Assembly: GCF_900313025.1 (NCBI RefSeq)
Contig: NZ_OMPQ01000009.1
Location: forward strand, 612,789-676,788
From: Pseudophaeobacter sp. EL27
GTDB taxonomy: Bacteria > Pseudomonadota > Alphaproteobacteria > Rhodobacterales > Rhodobacteraceae
Direction of reading: 5' to 3'
DNA: 64,000 nt
In this document: positions 26,271 to 33,568 of the stretch, piece after piece
How the letters are laid out: each line of letters begins with the position of its first letter
Numbering within the stretch: position 1 is the first letter of the stretch
Translations under genes and position numbers: made by a program
Notes under the pieces: model-generated
What the model saw: the letters and a program-made list of their open reading frames with translations, nothing else
What the model was told of the DNA's origin: nothing
Databases searched by the model: none

Positions 26271-26478
26271 CCTAATTTCCAAACCGGTGTTATGGACGGG
26301 ACTAGTCGCCTGCCTGAGTTCAATTGCCGAATATTGCCCATGTTTATACCATGGCCAAACTCCAGTAGCCACGCCCGGCATCCAAGGCTCTTCAGCAAAC
26401 CGGACATTCCAGTTACCGCAACGAACGGCAACAAAGTCCGCATAGCTGACCTTAGGCGTTCCCTGCCAGACTGCGGAC

Positions 26479-27348
26479 GGTCACAGCGCTCTAGACGACC
26501 GCGACTACGCCGTGGCTCTCCCCCAGACCGGCGCAAAGCTGAAAATCTCCCTCGGGTTTGTCGGGGAACTGGTCGAAATCGGCCACTTTGTCGTGGACGA
26601 AATTGGCGGTACCATGGCTCCGGACACTGTGTCGATCGGGGCAAAGGCGGCGGATATGCTCGGCGGTATTCGCGCCCGCAAATCCCGCTCCTGGCGCGAC
26701 GTCTCGGTGCAAGATATCGTCCGGAAAATTGCCTCTGAACACGGGCTAAAACCCGTCATCAGCGACAGCCTGAAGGCGTTGAAATTCGCCTATCTCGCAC
26801 AGACGACTGAGAGCGATTTGAACTTCCTTACCCGGATCGCCAAGGATCTCGACGCGGTTACAAAGCCCGCAGGCGGTGCCCTGATTGTTGCCAAGCGCGG
26901 TGAAAACAAGGCCGCCGATGGCTCCGACCTTCCCGTTTTTGCCGTCCACAAATCCCAAATTGCAGAGGGCAGTTGGCAGCTCAACGGGCGCGGAAAATAT
27001 CGCTGTGTCATCGTTGAGTGGAGCGACACCGACACCGCCCAGGTGCAGACCTGCAAAGCCGGAGAAGGCGACCCACAGCTTAAAATGCGCCACCGCTACC
27101 CCAATCGTGCGGAAGCACAACGAGCGGCCGACTCGGCCCTGGAACGCGGCGGCCGGGCCAGCGGGAAAATTGACATTCGTCTTGGTGGCTATTGGGGCGA
27201 CCTGATGGCCGAAGCCAAGGTCGATCTGACAGGCATCAAGCCAGAACTCGAAGGTGAATGGTTGATCACCAATGTCACCCACCGCCTTGGCAGCACTCTA
27301 ACGACGAGCTTCAAAGCTGAGCGCGACAATGAAAAGGCACGAACTTAG
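26479..27348 (+). pseudogene. N-terminally truncated phage late control protein D (gpD-like) remnant
   Basis: The frame is open from 26443 and family-like from about 26479 (ALDDRDYAVALPQTGAKLKI). It encodes about 290 residues resembling the middle and C-terminal parts of P2-type gpD, a baseplate hub protein, with the 'DSLNFLTRIAKDLDAVTKPAGG'-like segment and a C-terminal 'WLITNVTHRLGS'. Intact members are around 330-400 residues; the N-terminal part is missing and replaced by CGGAC-type repeat sequence. A GTG at 26512 could still start translation. No other tail genes are present, so it is an orphan prophage fragment. Confidence 0.75.
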
Positions 27349-27552
27349 CTTAGCCACCAACTGGACCATCTAACCAAATGGCGGCTATGCGCAGGAAGCG
27401 GACTTTGCAAAGTCGAGCGAACGCCCCTGAGCAACCGTTGGTGCAATCCTCAACGTGCTGTGGTGCCATTTGCGTTTTCGGACATTCATAGTATGTGAAG
27501 ATGTCATTCAGAAGAAAACCGTAGGTTGACCTACAAAGAGGCTGAGGGAAGT

Positions 27553-28086
27553 ATGGTAATTGAGTCCCGCTACTGGCGTGAAGATCTTGCTCGTTATGCT
27601 CAGGCGTTCCGTCCCAAAAGTAAACCGCCTCGTTGGAGCGAAAGGCTCGTTGTCAATTTTGAGAAGGATGTTTCAATAGCTCTTTTCATGGTTAGACGCC
27701 TTGCAGAGGCAGGAAAATTCTCATCTAAGATGAAACAGCATAAGGCGCAGATTTTTAGGTGCGCCTTTCATGGCAAACCTTGGCGCCTGATTTATAAGGA
27801 CATCGACGAGCTTTATAGACTTGAGAACGAAGAGGCGATTTCAAAAGGGGTTGCGTTCGTATGCAACCAGTTTATTCACGCGGACTTCACCTTTGCATTT
27901 CGTGGTGAGGACCGTAACTGGGAAGGCCTCTACACCAGTTCAGATTTTGAAAAACGGAAGTTTGTTTATAGGGTGCCACTGTCTGAGATCGTTCGCATTC
28001 TTGAGCTGGCTGTTGATGACTACCCATCCAGAGTAAGCCTGCGATACGACCCTGACAAAGAGGACTGGATAACCGTTACAGATTAA
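27553..28086 (+). CDS. Hypothetical protein, first gene of a putative nuclease module
   Basis: 177 residues, soluble, rich in charged and aromatic residues ('ESRYWREDLARYAQAFRP', 'GVAFVCNQFIHADFTFAFRG'). The ATG at 27553 has GAGGGAAGT in front; an upstream TTG at 27526 is less likely. I recognise no family. The stop is 42 bp before the gene for a PD-(D/E)XK-like protein on the same strand, so they are likely one operon. The region is AT-rich and lies inside the R1-R2 segment. It may be a partner or immunity-type protein. Confidence 0.6.
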   Translation: MVIESRYWREDLARYAQAFRPKSKPPRWSERLVVNFEKDVSIALFMVRRLAEAGKFSSKMKQHKAQIFRCAFHGKPWRLIYKDIDELYRLENEEAISKGVAFVCNQFIHADFTFAFRGEDRNWEGLYTSSDFEKRKFVYRVPLSEIVRILELAVDDYPSRVSLRYDPDKEDWITVTD

Positions 28087-28128
28087 GGTCTTTTCTCAAG
28101 ATGGGCCAAACCAAATCTGAGGCATTTT

Positions 28129-29355
28129 ATGATTAAGACGCGCTTGAGACAGTTTCAGCGAGCTCACGATCTTCTGCTCGAAGTCAAAGACCTGGCAAGT
28201 AGTCAGCCTGACAGTTACCCAACGGCTACACCAAAGATGATTATTCCGCTGATGGCTCTACACAGGCTTCTAATAAGAGAAATCACGAGAGCCGAACGCA
28301 AGGTTCGTCGAACTAAAAATTGTTTGAAAATGGTGGAGAATGAGCGCGACCAGCACGAAGCAAGCCTCCTATCAGAACGCTTAGAAGGCTACCGGCATCT
28401 CGCATATAACTGGCGCTGCTTTGGTGATGCTGTTGCATTTCTTTTCATGGACAAATTTTCGCTCAAGCAAACATTCTACAACACCCATAATACTAGTCCA
28501 AAGCAGGATGCTGGTTTCCTGATTGGAAAGACAGGCTTGCAGCTTGAGCTCGAAATTTTGGATACCTACCTCAATAATGGCATTCCTGCTCTTCTTACAG
28601 ATGTGACCAACAGCATTCGATATGGCGATGTTGTTTTAATGGTTGGCCCAAACCCAATGCTAGTGGAGGTTAAGAGTGGAAATACAGATCGCCGAGGGAA
28701 ACGGCAACTGAAATCCATCCGTCAATTGAATGAGTTCTTCGCTACCGATGAAGCTAAAGATTTTAGAGGATTTGAAAAGCTCAGTCGTGTTGCCCACAAG
28801 GCCGAGGAAGTGAATTACGTTGATGCTATCAACGATTGCATTTCTGAGGCAATGAAATCTGGTTTCTCGTGGCGGGGTCCAGAGGAAGGGCTACACTACT
28901 TGGTCATAGCAGATGATGTGACAGACATTTCTGATGTGATGAAGGAAATGGATCTCAATCGGCCGATTGCTTTTTTCCTCAACGAAGCAAAAGCAAACAG
29001 ACTTTGGTCACCATACAGCCCTTACACTCTGTCTATTCGCGATCCTGAGGCCTTATTCCAGTTTGTGTGGGGTGGGCTTATCATAGTCGTGTTTTATGAT
29101 CTTGATGTGTTGAAGCGGCTAGTTGAGCGAGAGGGCAAAGAAATCGAATTCTTTGATCCGGAATCGGATTACGTTTTTGAAGTCAGACAAGCCGAAGAAG
29201 GTGGCTGGGGTAGGATGGGCAGACATCTATTTTGCCGACTAGCTTATGAATTTTGTTCACCAGCTTGGTTGCTTCGCCTCATCGAAGAACGGTTGGGTTC
29301 GCACGATGCAGGCGCCGAAAATGCAGCTGCGAACGCCCAACGGACCGTTACTTAA
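28129..29355 (+). CDS. Putative PD-(D/E)XK nuclease-domain protein
   Basis: 408 residues. A helical N-terminal region (about 1-125, coiled-coil-like 'REITRAERKVRRTKNCLKMV') precedes a candidate restriction-endonuclease fold: acidic helix 'GLQLELEILDTYL' (about 136-148), then D167 in 'YGDVVLMV', E180 and K182 in 'MLVEVKSG', and 'KRQLKSIRQLNEFF' as the following helix. The D-x12-E-x-K pattern matches the active site of PD-(D/E)XK nucleases. The rest (215-400) is unrecognised. Second gene of a likely two-gene operon in an accessory segment bounded by repeats, a setting common for defence genes. Function inferred, not proven. Confidence 0.6.
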   Translation: MIKTRLRQFQRAHDLLLEVKDLASSQPDSYPTATPKMIIPLMALHRLLIREITRAERKVRRTKNCLKMVENERDQHEASLLSERLEGYRHLAYNWRCFGDAVAFLFMDKFSLKQTFYNTHNTSPKQDAGFLIGKTGLQLELEILDTYLNNGIPALLTDVTNSIRYGDVVLMVGPNPMLVEVKSGNTDRRGKRQLKSIRQLNEFFATDEAKDFRGFEKLSRVAHKAEEVNYVDAINDCISEAMKSGFSWRGPEEGLHYLVIADDVTDISDVMKEMDLNRPIAFFLNEAKANRLWSPYSPYTLSIRDPEALFQFVWGGLIIVVFYDLDVLKRLVEREGKEIEFFDPESDYVFEVRQAEEGGWGRMGRHLFCRLAYEFCSPAWLLRLIEERLGSHDAGAENAAANAQRTVT

Positions 29356-29491
29356 GACATCTCTGTCTAGATGGCACTAACGTCCGCTTCGGGCTGAGTG
29401 CTGCCACTAGCAACCTGCATGGATCGGCGCTAGCGCCAAATGAGGTCGAAATGCTAGCTTTAGCGGTGACACCCCCCAAAGGAGCCCAGTC

Positions 29492-29719
29492 ATGCCCAAA
29501 CCGAAACCCGTTCGGGAGCGCGCCGCCCGCGCTCTGTGTAAGTTGGAAGGCCTTGAACCAAACATAACAATGGAAGGCGCGCCCATGTGGCGCTCTTTCC
29601 TGCCAGAGGTCGACGCGGTTCTGAAGGCAGCACTACGACCCGAATGCTGGGAAGCTCTGACAGATGCGTCAGAACACCTAGGCGCGGAACAGCTTCAAAA
29701 ACCTTTAAACGGCATTTAA
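29492..29719 (+). CDS. Small conserved protein of element R2 (75 residues)
   Basis: MPKPKPVRERAARALCKLEG begins a basic then acidic 75-residue protein with MWRSFLPEVDAVL in the middle. The start has an excellent ribosome-binding site (AAAGGAG, 8-base spacing). A frameshifted homologue at 21604 shows that selection or copying preserved this frame in a second place. It lies directly upstream of the TTTAAA-rich stretch and the GAAGTGTCCC repeats, and the same order is seen in R1. No family recognised; a DNA-binding or regulatory role for the repeats is a guess. Confidence 0.65.
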   Translation: MPKPKPVRERAARALCKLEGLEPNITMEGAPMWRSFLPEVDAVLKAALRPECWEALTDASEHLGAEQLQKPLNGI

Positions 29720-29780
29720 GATCCCCCGCCGTCCGGCCATTTAAACGATTTTGGCGGTGCCTACGGCGAGTTTGCAATGG

Positions 29781-30131
29781 GAAGTGTCCCAAACCAGCCC
29801 AGTCAGCTCCTGAGAAAACGCGCTGCGATAGGGTAGCCAGAACCTCAATTTCGGCCTAGAAAACAGGGAATTCGACAAGATAAGTTGCTGCAATGGGAAG
29901 TGTCCCTTACTGCAACGCGAAGTGTCCCGCTACACCGGTGGGACGCAAATCAACCTAACGTCCGAGCCGCCTTCGGCCGACAAATCAGGAAAATAATTTG
30001 CTGCAACGGGAAGTGTCCCGCTACAGCCATGGAGGCGAAACTGGAGACCCTCAAAGCGCGGGAAACCGTCGCACTTCCTAGAATAATTTGCTGTAACGGG
30101 AAGTGTCCCTTACTGCAACGGGAAGTGTCCC
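29781..30131 (+). repeat. R2 array of GAAGTGTCCC repeats with 22-bp pairing
   Basis: Six copies: 29781-29790, 29897-29906, 29919-29928, 30010-30019, 30100-30109 and 30122-30131. Two pairs have exact 22-bp period. Each later group is preceded by AATTTGCTG or AAGTTGCTG and often followed by GCTACA. The consensus core GGGAAGTGTCCC has 4-bp palindromic arms, extended in the best copies to about 24 bp. Confidence 0.75.
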
Positions 30132-30190
30132 GCTACACGCGTCACGACAAGGTGAATTATTCACTATAAAATCAATATCTTACAATGTTA

Positions 30191-30268
30191 ATGTGAAAAA
30201 GATTTACATAAAGGCTTGAAGCAAGACCCAAGCACTCCGATATGCAGTAATGTGAACAGGATTTACAT
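30191..30268. promoter_or_regulatory. Two identical-type 19-bp palindromes upstream of the DUF2852 gene
   Basis: ATGTGAAAAAGATTTACAT (30191-30209) and ATGTGAACAGGATTTACAT (30250-30268), 59 bp apart, each with ATGTrAA/TTTACAT dyad symmetry. They sit 52-129 bases before the ATG at 30320 and look like paired operators. The binding protein is not identified. Confidence 0.5.
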
Positions 30269-30319
30269 CCAACAAACACAGTTACCTAGTCGCAAGACTG
30301 CAACCCCTGGAGACGACAC

Positions 30320-30766
30320 ATGACAGCAATGACCTCCCCCACCCCGGCCCACAGTCAACAGGGTTGGTTTTCCCGCAGCGAAGCCTGGCTGGACCAAAAG
30401 GGTAAAGGCGCCTGGATCACCGCCATGGTTCTTGGCTTTGTCTTTTTCTGGCCCATCGGCCTCGCCCTTCTCTTTTACATGATCTGGAGCAAACGCATGT
30501 TCAACAAATCCTGCCGCAGCCACAGCCGCAAACCCTGGGCCAAACATGGCATGGCCGCGATGAAACCGTCCGGGAATTCTGCTTTTGACGCCTACAAAGA
30601 AGACACCCTGCGTCGCCTTGAACAGGAACAAAGCGATTTTGAAGGCTTCATGCAGCGCCTGCGTGACGCCAAGGACAAGGCCGAGTTCGACCAGTTCATG
30701 GATGAGCGCAGCTCTATGCCCGCGGAAGAAACCAGCGACGAAGACAGCGCAGAGAAGTCTCACTAA
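30320..30766 (+). CDS. DUF2852 domain membrane protein
   Basis: 148 residues. One or two membrane segments at about 32-58 (AWITAMVLGFVFFWPIGLALLFYMIW), then a basic stretch and a helical acidic tail ('DTLRRLEQEQSDFEGFMQRL', 'KDKAEFDQFM'). This matches DUF2852 proteins of Rhodobacteraceae, of unknown function. The ATG at 30320 has GGAGACGACAC upstream. Followed after 87 bp by an RDD protein gene, possibly the same transcript. First gene of the core-like part. Confidence 0.8.
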   Translation: MTAMTSPTPAHSQQGWFSRSEAWLDQKGKGAWITAMVLGFVFFWPIGLALLFYMIWSKRMFNKSCRSHSRKPWAKHGMAAMKPSGNSAFDAYKEDTLRRLEQEQSDFEGFMQRLRDAKDKAEFDQFMDERSSMPAEETSDEDSAEKSH

Positions 30767-30853
30767 GCTCTTCCCAAGACCGGCCCGCCCCCCTAGCCTG
30801 TTCAGGTTAGGGGGAGATTTCTCAATAACAAAACTTCAGCAAAAGGACCCGAT

Positions 30854-31285
30854 ATGACCTCCCTGCCCGACCCCGATTATCAGGCTGAATTCTACGCAAA
30901 CACCCCGCCCAAACGCCTGGTTGCATGGGTGGTCGACAGTATTCTGATCGTGATCCTGAGCCTGATAACGGTGTTTCTGACTGCCTTTGTCGGCTTGATC
31001 ATCTGGCCGCTGCTCTATCTGGTGATCGGTTTTGTCTACCGGGCTGCGACCATCACAAGCGGCTCTGCGACCCTGGGTATGCGCTTTGCTGGGATTGAGC
31101 TGCGCGACCTGTCTGGGCGCCGCTTGGATTCACAGCAGGCGATCCTGCATTCGGTCGGCTACAGCTTCTCCATAGCCATCCCCGTATTGCAGGTGATTTC
31201 GATCATCATGATGCTCACCAACTCCAGAGGACAGGGTTTGAGCGATTCCCTTTTGGGCACTGTCATGCTGAACCGGCGTGTTTGA
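30854..31285 (+). CDS. RDD-family membrane protein
   Basis: 143 residues. Opens with 'KRLVAWVVDSILIVILSLI' (the R..A...D RDD signature), has three or four membrane helices and the family's 'SGSATLGMRFAGIELRDLSGRRL' loop. RDD proteins are inner-membrane proteins, some proposed to be ion exchangers; here the role is unknown. The ATG has AAAGGACCCGAT in front. Downstream 31286-31562 holds no gene. Confidence 0.85.
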   Translation: MTSLPDPDYQAEFYANTPPKRLVAWVVDSILIVILSLITVFLTAFVGLIIWPLLYLVIGFVYRAATITSGSATLGMRFAGIELRDLSGRRLDSQQAILHSVGYSFSIAIPVLQVISIIMMLTNSRGQGLSDSLLGTVMLNRRV

Positions 31286-31562
31286 ACCTGCGCAGGAGAA
31301 GGCGGGTCCTTCTCCTGACCGGAGCTGCCGATGAGGGCTTCCCAAAGATGGAGGCGATGCACTGCAAGCTTCGCGCCCGCCTTCATTGCAAGGCCCTGCT
31401 CGCCAAGTCCGCCGCGCCCTGATCTTAACCACGTCTCATTGCCAGCTTGGCGTCTGGCACTTGCGTTGATATCCTATGGCTTCACCATTGCTATCCGGTG
31501 ATGGTTTCTTATGATCGAGACATCATCTTCAGAAGATTTGCCCCAGATTAGTCAGACCCCAG

Positions 31563-32387
31563 ATGCGTCACACACTTCCTATTGCTCCGCAGTTCTATGT
31601 TACGGCGCCTCAGCCCTGCCCCTATCTGGAAGGCCGGATGGAGCGAAAGCTGTTTACTTCGTTGCAGGGTGATGGCGCTGACCAGTTGAACAACAGCCTG
31701 TCGCATCAGGGATTTCGCCGCTCTCAGAATGTGCTCTACCGCCCTTCGTGCTCGGACTGTTCGGCCTGCATGTCGGCCCGTATTGATGTCAGCGCCTTTG
31801 CAAAGACCCGCAGCCAGAAACGCGTGCTGAAACGCAATGCCTCCTTGCAGCGCCGTGCCACCTCTCCCTGGGCGACAGAAGATCAATATGCCCTGTTCCG
31901 GCGATATCTCGACAGTCGGCACTCAGATGGCGGCATGGCGGATATGGATGTGTTTGAATATGCTGCGATGATCGAGGAAACCCCGATCCGCAGCCGGGTG
32001 ATCGAATATACCGAACCGCAGTTCAGCGGCTTGGTGGCGGTTTCTCTGACGGATGTGCTCGAAGACGGGCTGAGCATGGTCTATTCGTTTTACGACCCGG
32101 ATCAGCCACAGAACTCTATCGGCACCTATATGATCCTGGATCATATCGCCATCGCCCTAGAGACCGGGCTGCCCTATGTCTATCTGGGCTATTGGGTGCC
32201 TGGCAGTGGCAAGATGAGCTACAAGCAGAAGTTTTCCGGCCTTGAGGTCTACCACCAAGGGGCCTGGAAAAAGATGCAAGACCCGGCTGAATTTGCCGAA
32301 AGCACCCATCCCTTGTCCTCAGATCCTATTGCCGAACAGGTGGCCAATATCCATCTGCCAGAACAACCGGTGCATCGCCGCAGATGA
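31563..32387 (+). CDS. bpt: Aspartate/glutamate leucyltransferase (Bpt)
   Basis: 274 residues. Bpt transfers Leu from leucyl-tRNA to proteins with N-terminal Asp or Glu, marking them for ClpS-ClpAP degradation (bacterial N-end rule). Recognised by '[18 protein letters not shown]', the cysteine-rich '[17 protein letters not shown]' (about 60-76), '[14 protein letters not shown]' and '[21 protein letters not shown]' near the C-terminus. Length is usual for the family. The stop overlaps the start of a VOC protein gene by ATGA, so the two are coupled. Confidence 0.92.
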   Translation: MRHTLPIAPQFYVTAPQPCPYLEGRMERKLFTSLQGDGADQLNNSLSHQGFRRSQNVLYRPSCSDCSACMSARIDVSAFAKTRSQKRVLKRNASLQRRATSPWATEDQYALFRRYLDSRHSDGGMADMDVFEYAAMIEETPIRSRVIEYTEPQFSGLVAVSLTDVLEDGLSMVYSFYDPDQPQNSIGTYMILDHIAIALETGLPYVYLGYWVPGSGKMSYKQKFSGLEVYHQGAWKKMQDPAEFAESTHPLSSDPIAEQVANIHLPEQPVHRRR

Positions 32388-32794
32388 ACAGCTCCCCGCG
32401 CCCAATGCAGGCCCTGCATGCGATCGCCTTGCTGGTGCCGGACTATGATGCGGCCATCGCTTTCTATTGTGATCTGTTGGGCTGGCAGCTGGCAGAGGAT
32501 ATCGACCAAGGCACCAAACGCTGGGTTCGTATCCTGCCACCCGGCGCGACCCAGGGCAGTCTTATCCTTGCGCAGGCCACAGGCCCCAGACAGAACAGCG
32601 CCGTTGGAAACCAGTTTGGCGGTCGCGTCGGGCTATTCCTGACGACGGATGATTTTGCCCGCGACCACGCCCAAATGCTGGCGCTTGGTGTCAAGTTTGA
32701 AGAAAATCCAAGGCATGAACCCTATGGCACGGTTGCGGTCTGGCAGGATCCGTTTGGCAATCGCTGGGACCTGCTGCAATTCACCCCCAGTTAG
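32384..32794 (+). CDS. VOC-family (glyoxalase-like) protein
   Basis: 136 residues. Two beta-alpha-beta-beta-beta modules of the vicinal oxygen chelate fold: '[20 protein letters not shown]' at the start and '[17 protein letters not shown]' at the end. Members include glyoxalases, dioxygenases and antibiotic-binding proteins; the activity here is not determined. Overlaps the bpt stop by four bases and convergent with the next gene. Confidence 0.85.
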   Translation: MNSSPRPMQALHAIALLVPDYDAAIAFYCDLLGWQLAEDIDQGTKRWVRILPPGATQGSLILAQATGPRQNSAVGNQFGGRVGLFLTTDDFARDHAQMLALGVKFEENPRHEPYGTVAVWQDPFGNRWDLLQFTPS

Positions 32795-32824
32795 CACCAC
32801 GTCGATGCTGCTGCAGTTCAACCT

Positions 32825-33388
32825 TCAGCCAGAGACTTCATTGCGCTGAAGATACTCATGCACCGCACGACTGCGCTGGGTGATCTGTTTCAAGATCGCG
32901 GCATGATCCAGACGCAGGGCCAGTTTCGCTTCCATATTTGCCCGTTTGTTGATGAACTCCTCAAAGATATCGCCCGCATCCATCAACCGGTGTGCGCTCC
33001 GATCATAGACCTCACGGTACTGGCTCCATTGGCCATCAGAGATATCCCCCTTGGCCATCAACTCTTCTGCAGCTTCCAAGATTTGCTCCAAGGCCCCGAG
33101 GGCTCTCTCGATCCCGGCTTCGGGACGTGTTTCGATCGCGGTGAGTTCCTCCAGTTCGCGAAACAGGGTGCTTTGGATCCTCTGGATACTGTCAGGGTTA
33201 AACTCATCCAGATAGGAGTCGATCCTGCGCATATGGGCTTTGTCGGTGAGCTTGTTATCGCGTAGGGCATGCAGGTAATACTCTGCCGCCGAAAGCTTGG
33301 CATTCAGAGACCTGATATGCTTTTGCGCCTGGGTATGAGCCGCGTCATACCGCTTTTTGGCCAAGCGCCAATTTTGCACTAAGGACAT
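32825..33388 (-). CDS. Helical coiled-coil hypothetical protein
   Basis: 187 residues, almost entirely helical and charged: 'AAHTQAQKHIRSLNAKLSAAEYYLHAL', 'ALGALEQILEAAEELM', 'KLALRLDHAAILKQITQRS'. No signal peptide or membrane segment. I recognise no family. It is convergent with the VOC gene, with 30 bases between stops. It starts at 33388 with AGGAGTGGTGTTCC in front. Confidence 0.65.
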   Translation of the reverse strand: MSLVQNWRLAKKRYDAAHTQAQKHIRSLNAKLSAAEYYLHALRDNKLTDKAHMRRIDSYLDEFNPDSIQRIQSTLFRELEELTAIETRPEAGIERALGALEQILEAAEELMAKGDISDGQWSQYREVYDRSAHRLMDAGDIFEEFINKRANMEAKLALRLDHAAILKQITQRSRAVHEYLQRNEVSG

Positions 33389-33512
33389 GGAACACCACTC
33401 CTTTCTTTTGCACCCCCAGCCCCCACCGGAAAGCGCCTACCAAGGTAGTGCGAAATGCGACTTTGTAAAGCCACCTGTCGGATCAAGCGTTTGGCGCCCA
33501 TGCCTTCAACAG

Positions 33513-33542
33513 CAAAAGGGGCCCCAGTTTGGAGCCCCCTTG
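33513..33542 (-). terminator. Terminator of the TRAP transporter operon
   Basis: AAGGGGCCCCAGTTTGGAGC followed by CCCCTT forms a GC-rich stem with a GTTT-containing loop; on the minus strand it ends in TTTT. It lies 27 bases after the dctM stop. Confidence 0.75.
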
Positions 33543-33568
33543 CAATCTTTATGCCAGTTTTGACCTGA

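Larger units (their letters stand above)
29356..30319. other. Region holding element R2 and twin palindromes before the core segment
   Basis: Contains the CGTCCGCTTCGGGCTGAG repeat fragment (29387), a small ORF (29492-29719), TTTAAA-rich DNA (29700-29750), six GAAGTGTCCC repeats (29781-30131) and two 19-bp palindromes (30191, 30250). From about 30.3 kb onwards the DNA is compact and core-like, so this marks the edge of the accessory part. Confidence 0.65.

Noticed and set aside
21891-30131. GAAGTGTCCC repeats as a possible CRISPR array
   Set aside because: Repeats are too short, the 22-bp period leaves about 12-base spacers that are themselves conserved, and no cas genes are present.
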